Origin: Isochrysis galbana
Taxonomy: Eukaryota; Haptophyta; Isochrysidales; Isochrysidaceae
Direction: 5' to 3'
Assembly: GCA_018136815.1 (NCBI GenBank)
Contig: CM030931.1
Location: 4,036,148-4,100,147, forward strand
DNA length: 64,000 bases
Shown: in pieces, positions 39,166 to 49,534 of the stretch
Position numbering within the stretch: position 1 is the stretch's first letter
Layout of the letters: every line of letters begins with the position of its first letter
The notes under the pieces: generated by a model
Seen by the model: the letters and a program-made list of their open reading frames with translations, nothing else
What the model was told of the DNA's origin: nothing
Databases searched by the model: none
Made by a program: the position numbers and the translations under genes

Positions 39166-40022
39166 CGTGGCCCAAACAAAGAGGTTTGCGGGCAAGGCCC
39201 GAGAGATGGGCCGAATGTTGCGCCTGAAAGGAGAGCTCCAACAAATCGTGGTGTCGCGGGCGTACCTTGAGCACAACTTCAAAGACGGCAACACAACCGT
39301 AGTTGGCGCAAGGGATCCTATTAAGGCCATCCTGCTCGATGAGGACACGTTCTGGGCGCCTTTGTTGGATTGCCTGAGGATCATGACGCCAATCATCAAG
39401 TTGCTCCGCCTCATGGATAGCGACAAGCCAGCCATGGGAAAGGTTGCAAAGCGCATGGCGGCTATTCGCGAGACAATCGTCCAAAGCACCGTTGCATGGA
39501 AGGCGGATGCCCTCACTATCCACGACCGTCGCTGGGCGTACCTTAAGTCCGACATGCATCTCGTCGGCCATCTCCTTGACCCCGAGAACGGCAACGAAGA
39601 TGCTCTCAACGAGAACACGCAGGGCGCCTTGATCGCGATCTCAGAGCGAATCTGCCTGCGAAACGAAATGGTTCGCGTGACGAACGAAGTGGGCGCGGCG
39701 GCTGCACGTGCTCTCACCCTCACATCACCGTCGGTGCAAGAGCAAGTCGAAAAGGTTATGGACGACTACATCAAGTACACCAACCGTGCGGGCATTTTTG
39801 CTAGACCGTTCGTGTGGCACCACGCCACCAGCATTGCCCCGTCGGACTGGTGGGAGACGTACGGCCACGGTGTGCCGCATCTCAAGAAGGTGGCCTGCTC
39901 GGTTCTCGCTCAGCCCGTGTGCGCCTCCGCAGCCGAACGTAATTGGTCAGTATACGGTCAGATCAAGTCACAGAAGAGGTCTACCATGCGGCATGATACC
40001 TCCGACCGCGAGCCTCACGGCT
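39166..40022 (+). pseudogene. hAT transposase C-terminal fragment
   Basis: Residues from about AQTKRFAGKAREMGRMLRLK onward match the distal half of hAT transposases (ETRFA...MLERLL..K..L in typical members). DEDTFWAPLLDCLRIMTPII and LLRLMDSDKPAMGKV follow, and then the dimerisation domain: DWWETYG, PHLKKVACSVLAQP, SAAERNWSVYGQIKSQKR. The N-terminal BED finger and the first catalytic Asp region are missing, and the last segment (usually RLT...LVYVHYNLR) is replaced by an out-of-frame end. Upstream codons read only simple Cys/Phe-rich sequence. A dead hAT copy. Confidence 0.8.
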
Positions 40023-41458
40023 AGCATTCGCGGCAATAACACGCTCCCGGCCTTCTGGAAGCATGCGCTGGAAAACTTTAGAAGGATCAAATTCCTTAGG
40101 GGAGAAATCACACGAGAAGGCACTCAGGGCTCCCCGATATGGCACAATCTTTTCCACAAGCCTCCGGCCATTCATCACTCACATAGGTCGAAATGGGAGT
40201 CTCTACAGACAGTTATTGTTCACAACACCATAAACCCGGATACGGGGGACGTTTACACTATGTGGAAGAATGCGCGGCTTACTTGCCGGACGGAGAACGT
40301 TGGATACGCCATAGGGGAAAGTACATATCGGTAGGCCCCTTTCTTAAGTCGTGGGAAAAGATTTCTGAATGGACGAGATCAAGACAAATACATACCACAT
40401 TCGATTATATGGACCTTCTTAGAAAACAAGCGAAGACTCCGCCCCCGGCTCCGGAGGAGCAAGAGTTAGTCCCTCAGGAAGATCCGGACGCGCACGATCT
40501 AGGCGAGGTCCTAGTGGACAAAGACCATAACTTTTATCTGCGCCGAAGAGGCGACTACCACAAAGTCCAGCTCAACGTCATGGGAGAGCCCCACATCCAC
40601 GAGCGGATCAGCCCGCAACTACTGCCCGACGAACTATACACCCCGCTGAAGTGGGGACGAGCTTACGATGGCCCGGCGGAAACGGCGTATCCGATACCTC
40701 AAGAATACACACTAAAAGGCGCGCACACAACGCTGGAGGATGTAAATGTCAGGGGCTTGACTAAAGCGTTCCTCGCATTGAGGAAAACCAAAACACAAAA
40801 ATCCACACTAAGATGGGAAAAAAGGCTACCGGTCCTCTCGGGAAAGTGGAAACAAGTATCGCAGTTATACAAATATAACTTTTTGACGCCTAGAGACTCT
40901 TATTTGCATTTCAAACATGTCCTACATAGGAGGATAGCTACAGCGAACCGCTTTGCTGATGATCCAACATGCCGCTTTTGCGGCATAGCCCCTGAAAGCT
41001 CCACCCACCTGGCCTCATGTATCGCGACGGAGCCCATTTTTGAATTCATAGAAGGACTTCTGGGGATTAGCCTTAGGCCGGGTTCCGAAATAGCCCAACG
41101 TCTTTTTTGCTATCAAGTGGACAGACCGCACCCCTCCTCGGGATACTTAGGCATCCTGGCGTGGAGGTATATCCTAACCGACTTCTATAACATCCAATAT
41201 GGCAACGCGGACGGCAGGTCCGTTAGGTCGATCTTAAGAGCCATCCTTGCGAGATACCACCTATTAGTAACGGCGAAAGTCGGGTTCTTTCAGAGGCTGA
41301 AAAAACAACGAGAGAATATGGGGCTACACGCCCCGAGTAACAAACACATTAAGAAAATGATAAGTCCGCTCTACACGGTGGACAAGGAGTTCAACCTAGG
41401 AACATCGGAAGACCTCCTGCAGGCGGCGAGAGGTCTAGACATCCGTAACATCACCTAA
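40023..41458 (+). pseudogene. LINE C-terminal coding fragment
   Basis: Begins in one frame (PAFWKHALENFRRIKFLRGE, 40055-40190) and continues in another from about 40193 to the stop at 41456. It contains RWEKRLPVLSGKWKQVSQLY, HFKHVLHRRIATANRFA, the C2HC finger CRFCGIAPESSTHLASC and GILAWRYILTDFYNIQY, all paralleled in the LINE at 18793-19637. It joins directly to the hAT remnant, so either the LINE inserted 5'-truncated into hAT sequence or the two were joined by deletion. This copy keeps a better C-terminal ORF than the 14.6-kb element. Confidence 0.8.
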
Positions 41459-41762
41459 GGCACTTAATACCGCGTCTTAGAAGAAACCGCAGGGGATATC
41501 AATGAGGATCCCACGACATACAATGGAAGGCAACTTGAATTAACACTAGCATAAAGGACGAATCACAGTCTCCAGCCCCCTTCTCTCCAACTCCCGGCCG
41601 AAGCAGCGCGCGCGGCCTCCCCGGAACCAGCTTCTCCGATAAAGAGGGAACTGGGAAAGGGGGAGGGGGTTGTCAGGGGTTAAGGTTGGGTAGTAGGGAG
41701 GTACACTAGCACACTGCCTCACGCCGCACGCGTAGCGGGGAATTTTAAGAAGATTTTTTTTG
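41459..41762 (+). mobile_element. 3' UTR and terminus of the second LINE copy
   Basis: 300 bp after the LINE stop codon the sequence reaches GCCGCACGCGTAGCGGGGAA, TTTTAAGAAG and an 8-base T run, the diverged counterpart of the GAGAATATTAAAAGGTTT end. The distance from stop codon to T run (about 300 bp) is close to that of the first copy (about 350 bp). Confidence 0.6.
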
Positions 41763-42745
41763 TATTGCCACGAAGCGCTGCGCACTTCGAGGCAAGATGG
41801 AAAAAGCTGGACACAAAACCGAAAGTGTCAGGTGGGAGTCAGACTCAGACTCAAACGCCTCGGGCGACGAGGATGAGGACTACGCTGTCTGAATGAGAAT
41901 GACCTGTGAATGAACCTCATTTCTCATTTCGTGTGTTTGTGTGTTTGTGTGTTGTGTGTGTGCGGGAATGGGTAGGGTGTAGGGTGGGGTGGTGGGGAAG
42001 GGGGGGGGGGAGATGAATGAATGAATGTGTGGGTGTACAAGAGACAAGAGGCACAAGAAGCAGTTAAAGATGTAAAATCTAAATTGCGAAAGTGGGGAAT
42101 CAAACAATAAAATACATGTAACGCAGCAACGCAGCACGACCTGCGGCGCGCCTCTCGCCGCCGCGCCTCTCCCCGGCGCGCCGCCGGCGCGCACTTCTTG
42201 AATTCGGAATTCAGCGTCAGACACATTGCCATTCTTGAATTCGTATTCTTGTATTACACCCCTAGGCCTACAACCCAGGACGCGCTTCAAATACAGCCAA
42301 ATACATATGTACAAATACGGTAAATACATATTTCCCATCTAGGTATGCAAGGCCTCTGCTGCTTGGAGAGGCCCACAACAGCCGCTGGGCCCCCGCGTGC
42401 GCCGTGCCCCGGGCCACCTTTACATCTGTATAACGGCGAGTATTGTTTAAAGTACACAGCTTCGACGCACGCCACGCACGCACACACACACCACCAACCA
42501 ACCAAGACCCCCCCCCCCCCCCCCCCCCAGGAAGCCCGTGAGTGGTGAGGCGTCACGTCCCCCCTCCCCCTCCCCCCTCCTCGCAACCGCCGCCGCCGCC
42601 GCCGCTGCACACACATACCCCTTCCTCGCTACGCCCCCCCCCCACTTCCACTCCAACTCCCACCTCTTCCTCACTCGCCCCCCCCCCCCCCCCCTTTTCC
42701 TTTTGCTCTCACTTCCCCCCTGTCTCGCTTGTTCCCGTTTTTGAT
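41763..42745. other. Intergenic with simple repeats
   Basis: A short acidic ORF at 41797 (MEKAGHKTESVRWESDSDSN...) has no known match. Then follow a GT microsatellite (41935-41965), a GGCGCGCC-rich palindromic stretch (42150-42195), a GAATTCGGAATTC motif, the AAATACGG/TTTCCCATCTAGG repeat shared with 565-682 (42291-42343), and an 18-base C run (42511-42528) in the probable promoter of the next gene. Confidence 0.55.
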
Positions 42746-42754
42746 TATAAAAGG
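42746..42754 (+). promoter_or_regulatory. TATA box of the chromodomain gene
   Basis: TATAAAAGG lies 53 bp before the chosen ATG at 42807, within a C/T-rich context. This supports the inner ATG as the start rather than the in-frame ATT-like start at 42729, which would precede the TATA box. Confidence 0.55.
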
Positions 42755-42806
42755 CGCGGCAGTTTGTGCAAGAGAGTCTTCTCGGCGATTCTCTCACCTC
42801 TTCTCG

Positions 42807-44480
42807 ATGGGACAACCTGCCGAAGGCCGAGCCGGGGAGAAGCAGAAGCGCAAGGCGAGAGAGCGAGTCGCTGGCCAGAGCGCTGACGAGCTTCTCATCC
42901 CCGGACGTAACAGCACGATCGCTGCAATCGGTGAGGAAGTGTATGAGGTGGAGGCGCTGATCGACCGGAGGATCAAGAGGCATCAGATTCAATACCGCGT
43001 TCGTTGGTCAGGCTTTGGGCCGGAGGACGACACATGGGAAGCAACATCGAATATTCTTGACAAAAATCTTATCCGTGAGTTCGAGGAGCGATGGATCACA
43101 GCAGCGAGAGAAAGCGGCACAAGGTATGTGACTGCTGACGGCAAGCCAGTAGGTATCGTTTCGGCGGGAGGCGGCCCTACCTTGCTCAGCGTCCGATCCC
43201 CGACTGCCTCGACCTACGAGCTGGGTTCACCTGATGCGGCGCACGGATTTCTGCAGGCTCTCGGCATACACCATGCCTTGCCTAACGTTGGACCCGCCTA
43301 CCAAGCTGACATACCACCTGAACCGATTCCGAGAGCGACTCCTGTGCTTCCACCGCCAGAGCAACCGCCATGGTGCCGCTGCCGTCTGTCCGCGTCATGG
43401 GCGTACGGTCGTTGGTGGTGTTCTCAGTATGGCCGACCCATTGGCTGCAACTTCGAGCACACCCCTTCGCAGCTTCCGCCCCCTTTATGTCTCTGTGGTG
43501 AACCAGCTAGCCCAATACGCGGCCGGTGGTGTTGTGCCGAAGATGTTGGCTGTGCTTTCGAGCTGCCGCTGCCGGAAGATCAGGCAGAGCGGTTGGCTAG
43601 CAGTGCTGTGCACAAGAACGTATGCCTTGGCACAGCCGCCCTCCTCACGGCATCAGCATATGGACCAATGAATGGTTTCGCCTTTATTGCCCCGGCTGGT
43701 GAGGGGCTTGGTGTCTTTGCGAGGCAGCGACTTTTGGCCGGGCAGGCAATAGGTGAAGTAGGCGGACCACGATTACCGGTGCATCCCTTTCTTAAACAGA
43801 GCGATCGTGCAGTTGTCATCCCGACGAGCGGTGCCAACGAACCTGTGTTCATTGACACGAATGGCGTCAACTCACCATTTGACGTGCCACAACGATTCCC
43901 GGCTTCATATGTGCGTTGCGCCCACAATCCCAATGCTCGAGTAGAGAAGTGGACGGCGTCGGTTTCCGGCACGATGGAGTTCGCAGAGCAAATGTGGTTG
44001 GTTGCGAGTGAGACTATTCCAGCTGGCGCTGAGATTCGCGTCGATGTCAAAGCATTTGATGGGGGCCGTAAGCGCCCCCGATGCCGTGATGATTGTTGGA
44101 GGTTGCTTCGAGTGCCAACACCTCCGCCATCGGGACATGAACCCGTCTTCGACGGCCTCGCGTCGATGGGCAGCCTTGCGAATTCGCCAGGGGCGGTAGA
44201 AGCTACGTCCCCTGATGGATATGAAGAGGAGCAGGAGCGGGGGTTCAATGATGACGCGCAGCAGTATGTAACATCAGGTCTACTCCCTCCATTGCCGTGG
44301 GAAGGCGTTGGTTGCGGAAATGAACGGCTGATGGCGTTGGTTCCAAAGCTCGGGAGGCTAGGGGCTCACAAATTTGCGATTGCATCCACGCACATACCAG
44401 GGCGCAGTGCCCTCGAATGCCGAGACCGTTGGCTGCAGCTTCAGAAGATGAGACAGGTAGGGAGGCTAGTGAAGAAATGA
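42807..44480 (+). CDS. Chromodomain / GRF zinc-finger / SET-like / Myb-like chromatin protein
   Basis: 557 residues from ATG 42807 (MGQPAEGRAGEKQKR), single exon. A chromodomain spans about 44-97 (YEVEALIDRRIK, YRVRWSGFGPEDDTWE, the aromatic-cage pattern for methyl-lysine). Two GRF-like zinc motifs lie at about 188-215 (WCRCRLSASW, RWWCS, GCNFEH) and 227-254 (LCLCGEPASP, RWCCAEDVGCAFEL). A SET-like domain runs about 288-425, with GLGVFARQRLLAGQAIGEV, YVRCAHNPNARVEKW in place of the usual NHSC-x-PN, and ETIPAGAEIRVDV. A Myb/SANT-like segment, about 495-550, has RLGAHKFAIASTHIPGRSALECRDRW. The SET core is degenerate: the Asn-His-Ser is replaced by CAHNPNA and the terminal Tyr by Val-Lys-Ala, so methyltransferase activity is doubtful. 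Likely a nuclear reader or transposon-silencing factor. Confidence 0.75.
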   Translation: MGQPAEGRAGEKQKRKARERVAGQSADELLIPGRNSTIAAIGEEVYEVEALIDRRIKRHQIQYRVRWSGFGPEDDTWEATSNILDKNLIREFEERWITAARESGTRYVTADGKPVGIVSAGGGPTLLSVRSPTASTYELGSPDAAHGFLQALGIHHALPNVGPAYQADIPPEPIPRATPVLPPPEQPPWCRCRLSASWAYGRWWCSQYGRPIGCNFEHTPSQLPPPLCLCGEPASPIRGRWCCAEDVGCAFELPLPEDQAERLASSAVHKNVCLGTAALLTASAYGPMNGFAFIAPAGEGLGVFARQRLLAGQAIGEVGGPRLPVHPFLKQSDRAVVIPTSGANEPVFIDTNGVNSPFDVPQRFPASYVRCAHNPNARVEKWTASVSGTMEFAEQMWLVASETIPAGAEIRVDVKAFDGGRKRPRCRDDCWRLLRVPTPPPSGHEPVFDGLASMGSLANSPGAVEATSPDGYEEEQERGFNDDAQQYVTSGLLPPLPWEGVGCGNERLMALVPKLGRLGAHKFAIASTHIPGRSALECRDRWLQLQKMRQVGRLVKK

Positions 44481-44557
44481 AGGAATAGAGGGCCTGAAAT
44501 CTTTTCTGAATTGGCGTCAAGCGAATGCCTCCACGGTCGTGCTACTCATCGTAGACT

Positions 44558-44563
44558 AATAAA
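44558..44563 (+). terminator. Polyadenylation signal AATAAA
   Basis: AATAAA lies 78 nt after the chromodomain-gene stop, inside the palindrome AATAAAATTTTATT, which could serve both strands. Confidence 0.5.
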
Positions 44564-45471
44564 ATTTTATTAAAATACCTGAATATTATAGATTACAGCG
44601 CCTGTACTGCCACTAGTCATGCACCAACATGCCAAGCCACGACACACATGACCGGCACTAAGACCCAAGGTACAATGTACAGAATTACGCACCTGATAGC
44701 CCGGTCACTCACTAGCTAGGGGGTCGGGAAGGGCACCACTCAGAATTTGCCATAAGACATAAGAATAAGAATAAGAGGTCCAAATAGCAAATAGGAATAT
44801 ATGAATAAGCTCCCTTTTGGTTCTCGTAGTGGAGAACAGCAAATAAAAAATTCGGGGGTCCTCGGTCCTCGGGCAAAATTTTCGAAAAAAATATTTGCTC
44901 TATTTTCTATTTGTATTTGGACTTGGCGGACTTGGGGACCCTCCTAGGGTTGCGCGGAAATGTATACATAGGCATAGGCCCCCCCCGGCGAAGATTGGTC
45001 AGTGCTTGGATGTGCCCTCCTCAAGCTCCCGCGTGCCCCTACCTATCGTCTTCACTCTTCACGATAGTCATGCTCGCGGACGTACACAAGCCAGGTGGGA
45101 TGTGGGATGCACTGATGCACTAGCAACCATCAAACATCGAACATCAAAGCATCAAAGCACAAGGAGACAGCAGACAGCAGACAGGTTGGGCGTTGGCGTT
45201 GGGCGAGAGGCAACGCGGTCGAGACAAGCTAATTAGGATGAGCAGGCGCGCTGGCCCAAAAGATTCCCCAGAATTTAGTAGCCTACGAGTTACGAGTAAA
45301 GGAGGCTAGAATGTAGAGGCCGATTAAAACAAAAGACAAAAGGGTCGATCGTGGATGCGACACAGACACAGACACAGGCGGGCGGTCGGCGTGACCTAAA
45401 TTTAGACAACTACACTGGGAGCGGGCAACCGGCGACGGGCGGGCGACACGGCGACGGAGAGGCGGCGCTCG
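44564..45471. other. Intergenic, no gene recognised
   Basis: A/T-richer than its surroundings, with ATAAGAATAAGAATAAGA and CATCAAAGCATCAAAGCA micro-repeats. No ORF with a domain and no clear LINE terminus. Confidence 0.5.
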
Positions 45472-45976
45472 ATGGCGTCGTCGTCTGCGACGGAACCGCT
45501 CGCTCAGTCAGTGACCACAGCGCGAGCCCTGTTCAGTGCTTTGCGAGACCCTGCGGTACGGACAGACGCAGGCTGCCAGCGTGTTCGAGAGCTGGAGGCC
45601 ACGTTCGAGAGGCAGTGGGAGGGCGTCTCAGCAGCAGCCATCGAACTAGACTCAGAACAGGAGCAACTCAGCTCCCTACGAGAAGAGAGGAGTCGGCTTC
45701 GTGAGGTAGACCCAACCGATGCTCCCATTGGCGACGCTAGCCTGCCCGGAGGTGTCAACCCACACTACGCAGCCCTATGTCGTGTGGTGTAGATGTCACA
45801 GATCCTATTCTGATCCTGATGCGTCCTCGCAGGCACTATCAAAACGGAGTGTTCAGGTGAAGGCGCAGATTGATGCGCTTCAACAGCTCCTTTGCGATAT
45901 GGCAATGGCAGGTCCTCCAAATGTATCATTCAAATTGGGAGAAGATCGCGTTTCGGGAACCGAGTATGGAGCATAG
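45472..45976 (+). CDS. Small coiled-coil protein, probable two exons
   Basis: Exon 1, 45472-45783, gives MASSSATEPL..., with a charged helix from about residue 35 to 80 (RVRELEATFERQWEGVSAAA, ELDSEQEQLSSLREERSRLR). A stop would follow at 45790. Removing 45784-45832 (GTGGTG...CTGAT...CGCAG, 49 bp, phase 0) continues in frame with ALSKRSVQVKAQIDALQQLL to a stop at 45974, about 151 residues in all. The donor could also be three bases later. The pattern of two short helices separated by a Pro/Gly linker suggests a subunit of a larger coiled-coil assembly; no family is recognised. The intron is shorter than the others seen here, which lowers confidence. Confidence 0.5.
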
Positions 45977-46754
45977 CTCTATGCCAAACAAATGAACAAT
46001 ATAAGTTTTGGTTAGTAGATGACTGTTTTCTGCGGAAGCACGCCCTCTCTCTCGCGCGCGCCCACCAGATGAGAGTCCATTTCAGACAAGCTGGAATTTT
46101 TGCTTGAGGTTTTAGAGCACACTGTGCCCTCCTTCAAGCATGAGAGTGGGACTCTGTATTTCGGCGGCCTTGCCATCCTCCTAGAAGTAGAAGAGGAGAG
46201 TACACGCATTTTCTCGGCGGTGGCTTGTTGGTTGTTCGGGTAAGACAACTAACAAATGACAGTAGGTGCCACTAATACACCGCGCCTTGCTTCTGAGAAC
46301 AAAGAACTGGCGAAGGCCAGGCTGCCCTGGCAGGGCGGCACGAGACTGACGGATTGGAGCTTGCGGAAGGAAGCGGAAGAGACGGAAGGGGAGCGGCGGA
46401 AGGCACGGTGGAAGAGGGAATGGCGGGTTGGACGGGCTCAACCTCCAAGGCGGGAGGTAGGATGACGGGCAGAGGCGAAGGCGAGCGGGACGACGGCGAC
46501 GACATGGCGAGGGCGAGCGAGCGTGAGCGAACGAGTGCGTGTGATGTGGTGGTGTTTGTGGTTGTTGTAAGATTGCTTGTTACAATGAGGCAAGAGCGAG
46601 AGCGGGCACGAGGAAGCGAGGAACGACTAGAGCGACAGACGAGGGCGACGGAGGCCGATGGGGTACCAATCCGGTCAGACCGACAACAATCACAAGACAC
46701 GCACACTCAACGTTCATTCACCTAACACCTAACATTTCCCTACATACTCTATTA
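45977..46754. other. Intergenic, no gene recognised
   Basis: Short charged ORFs (for example 46354 +, Glu/Arg-rich) reflect purine-rich sequence. No domain, no LINE end before 46755. Confidence 0.45.
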
Positions 46755-47235
46755 AACCTATTAATAGTCTCACCGCACACGCGGCCGTGGACCCTCTACT
46801 TTCTACTCACGTAGGCGTAGGAAAACTTTCTACACCCCCACTCCCCCGGCCCTTCTCCCCCCGCCATAAGGCGACTCCCCTCGTGCGCTACTAGGGGGAT
46901 AGGGGTGAAGGGCTTAGATATGGTCCGGTGGCCCGCGCCTCCCCCCGGTGATCATTCCCCCCCTTCCTCCTGTGTCTCCGAGTGGGCGGCGGCCTCAGCC
47001 CCGACTTATCCTGTAAACAGGTGCGATAATTGTAATAGAACGCTTCTGGTCTGTCGACGTACGGAACGCGACCTGGATGGCAGGACGCGGTCGCTTTAGC
47101 TGCGCCTGGTCCATGGGGTCTGGTGGGCCTCCCTTTGTGGGAGGCCCTGAGAAGAAGAGAGCCGCGTCGGCGCCCTTCATCGCAACATCGCAACCAAGTG
47201 TAAATACGAACTTACTTAGTTGTCATTGTCGCATT
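46755..47235 (-). mobile_element. Internally deleted LINE copy, minus orientation
   Basis: On the minus strand it begins with the hairpin CAACTAAGT/ACTTGGTTG (about 47223-47192; one G-U pair) and an ATG at 47180 opening MKGADAALFF...GGPPDPMDQ, close to the LINE start MERAGATPLS...GGPPAPMDQ. After only about 40 residues it passes to CCTGTTTACAGG and then to the 3' UTR stem-loops (CCCCCTAGTAGCGCACGAGGGG and CGCCTTATGGCG) and the terminus at 46755. A compact derivative with both ends but no coding body, SINE-like in structure. Confidence 0.7.
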
Positions 47236-47520
47236 GTGATTATTATATCAAAATGAAACATTAGCAGGTGTAGATGCACTCATACACATACAAATTGTTG
47301 GTTATTGAAATAATATGCTTACACCAGGATCGACTGAGGTCTTCATCTCCCCCCACTTTCAGCCGTCATCCCAATCACCCCCAACTCCAATCTAATTGCT
47401 TGTAAACAAAATGGAGGACACCCCAAACACTCCCTCTTCCGTTTGCTCCTGCATCACGTCCACGAGCCGAATCCTCCTGTTCGACATCACTGAATGTTTC
47501 ACTAGAGCGGGAATCCCACT
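47236..47520. other. Intergenic, 3' flank of the TVP15-like gene
   Basis: A/T-richer sequence with no gene. A 3' UTR of the minus-strand gene should extend into it. Confidence 0.4.
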
Positions 47521-48168
47521 TCAAATGCTGTCAACTTGCCGTGTAGAAAATGGGTTGTCTCGGTTTACTTGTGCTGGACGATTGCGGGGTGTGTCCGATC
47601 CACCTGAAGCAGCAGCAACCGTCGATGCCCAAATGCTCGCTGCACTGGGAACTACGGATGAGGGCAGGGACCCCAAGTCTTGCACATTCTGGCAGAGCGG
47701 CGCCACACCGTCTGCCACTCGGCTATCGGCTGCTGGATGTGGGTTGTCACCAGGAGCTGAAGGGACCGTCGGCAACGCCCTTGGGCGACAGCACAATTCG
47801 ATGAGCCCACATAGCCAGCACGCCCCGCAAACCACAAGAGACAACAGGCAGACCAGATTGGCGAGATCAAACTCAACGAGCCCATTCTGCCCAACGAAAA
47901 GGAAGAAGAATGCCCGGCCGATTCGCGAGTCCAGGAGACCGAAATTCTTTGTGATTTGCCTGTCGATCCATGGCCTACGCAGCTGCATGACCATAAGCAG
48001 GATGCCGAACAGCAAGTTCCACACAGAGCGGATAAGGAGGGGCCAGTCGAGCAGAATCTCGTGTATCCGCGAGACGACGGTGAGCACGGCGAGCGCCACA
48101 AGTAGACCGCCGGAGCAGACCGCAAGCGCAGCCTGAAGCCGCCGCATCGCGCTCCCGCACCCGGCCAT
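47521..48168 (-). CDS. COPI-associated / TVP15-like Golgi membrane protein
   Basis: 215 residues from ATG 48168 (MAGCGSAMRR). Four hydrophobic segments lie at about 13-35, 40-62, 82-97 and 102-126. Before the third is the charged loop LRRPWIDRQI, and then FGLLDSRIGRAFFFLFVGQ, which fits the F.FL....GRG.FY.F.G signature of the COPI_assoc (TVP15-like) family of small Golgi/endosome vesicle proteins. The C-terminal 85 residues are Pro/Ser/Ala-rich and cytosolic. Single exon. The opposite strand carries a 246-codon ORF that I regard as a shadow because it lacks hydrophobic or domain structure. Confidence 0.7.
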   Translation of the reverse strand: MAGCGSAMRRLQAALAVCSGGLLVALAVLTVVSRIHEILLDWPLLIRSVWNLLFGILLMVMQLRRPWIDRQITKNFGLLDSRIGRAFFFLFVGQNGLVEFDLANLVCLLSLVVCGACWLCGLIELCCRPRALPTVPSAPGDNPHPAADSRVADGVAPLCQNVQDLGSLPSSVVPSAASIWASTVAAASGGSDTPRNRPAQVNRDNPFSTRQVDSI

Positions 48169-48479
48169 TTCTCGTCGTGGTGAGAGTTATCATGAACGAG
48201 GAGAAAAGGCGGGCGGGCCGAGACATAATAAAATACTCTAGGTCTTTTCCCTACTTTCCTTCTCGTGGAGTACTCGTACTTTGTAGCTCTACTGTGAATA
48301 TGTATTTCACAAACGGTTGTAAGGTCCCGGCCCCCGGGCGGGGGCGTTGCGACCGCAGAACCTTACTAGCAGGTGGTAAAAAAATACGCGCGTTCACTTT
48401 TTTTTTTGGGGGGGGGAGTAGGTAGTTGACGGGTGTTCATTGTCGCGCGCCCTGAGTTGAGTGTGTTCGCGGCGCAGCC
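48169..48479. other. Intergenic, no gene recognised
   Basis: Contains a short palindrome CCGGCCCCCGGGCGGGGGC near 48330 and T/G runs at 48399-48417. No gene. Confidence 0.4.
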
Positions 48480-49077
48480 GGAAGAGAATGCCGACAAGAG
48501 AGCGACGTGGCGACGGACGACCCGACGGGCGACGGGGCGACAGTTACGCGCAGGAATAAGGAAGGAACCTCTCGAAAAGCCATAAGTGGTTTGATGAAGA
48601 CCGAAATAAAGCCATAAGTGGTTTGATGAAGAGCCATAAGTGGCTCTACATCCTACAATTCTACATTCTGCCCGTGCACCTTCTTCGCTCTTCGCTCCGC
48701 CTCCTTTCCTTTTGTCGCCTACCCTGTCGCCTGCTTTGCCCCTCGCCTGGCTTACCTTCTTGCGTGCCCCTAGCAATTTCAGGTACTGTCGCGCGTTTAG
48801 GTTTAGGTATCGCCGGTCCAAGGAACAAGGAACCGCGAACCGCCCCCTTGCCCCTTGCTTGTGTGACCTGATCTCTCTGCAGCCGCACGTGCTGGCCGTT
48901 ATCCGTTAGATTATTATTATCATATCGTGGCGCTACTTCTGCTTTATTTCGGTCTTCATCAAACCACTTATGGCTTTTCGAGAGATTCCTTCCTTATTTC
49001 TGTGCGTAACTGTCGCCCCGTCGCCCGTCGGATCGTCCGTCGCCACGTCGCTCTCTTGTCGGCATTCTCTTCCTCCA
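48480..49077. mobile_element. Inverted-repeat element (about 135-bp arms)
   Basis: The left arm, 48480-48615, runs GGAAGAGAATGCCGACAAGA to AAAGCCATAAG. The right arm, 48936-49077, is its reverse complement with a few changes, including TCGTCCGTCGCCACGTCGC against GCGACGTGGCGACGGACGA. The word AAGCCATAAGTGGTTTGATG is additionally repeated head to tail at 48577 and 48610. The 320-bp centre has no transposase. A foldback or MITE-type element. Confidence 0.75.
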
Positions 49078-49534
49078 TGTTTGGTTTGTCAGCGGGTCTC
49101 TATGTGTTCCGTGCTGAAGATATTTGAGTGTTGAGAGTGTTGATGTGAGTATGGTGCCGTGTCATCAGCCCGTCGGACTCTATCCGATTTGTCGTCTGTC
49201 GTCTGTCGTTCTTCCTTCTTCGCTCTCGTTCTCATTCTCGTTACCGTTCTCGTCCCTCGTTCTCAACACTCCATCCGTACCAATCCTCAACCTTAGCCCC
49301 CAGCCTCGGCCTATTCATCGCCAATCGCCCAGCCATGTCCGCTCCGTCCTCGCACTCGCCCTCGCCTAAGGCCTAAGCCCGTCCTCGCGCCCTTCTCTAC
49401 GGAGGAAGTGGTCAAGCCCGTCATTCCATCACTCTCCGCCACTCCCGCCGCGCCTCCCGCCGATCCATTCCCTTCCGTCTCCTCGCATATCGAGCCAGTG
49501 GCCACTGCCAGTGGCCAGTGGTCATGCTCGATCC
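49078..49534. other. Intergenic, no gene recognised
   Basis: Pyrimidine-rich with TTCTCGTT and CCAGTGGCCA repeats (49495-49524). No domain-bearing ORF. Confidence 0.4.

Noticed and set aside
47396..48136. 246-codon plus-strand ORF
   Set aside because: Opposite a four-helix membrane protein with a family signature; the plus frame is low-order Ser/Thr/Arg sequence.
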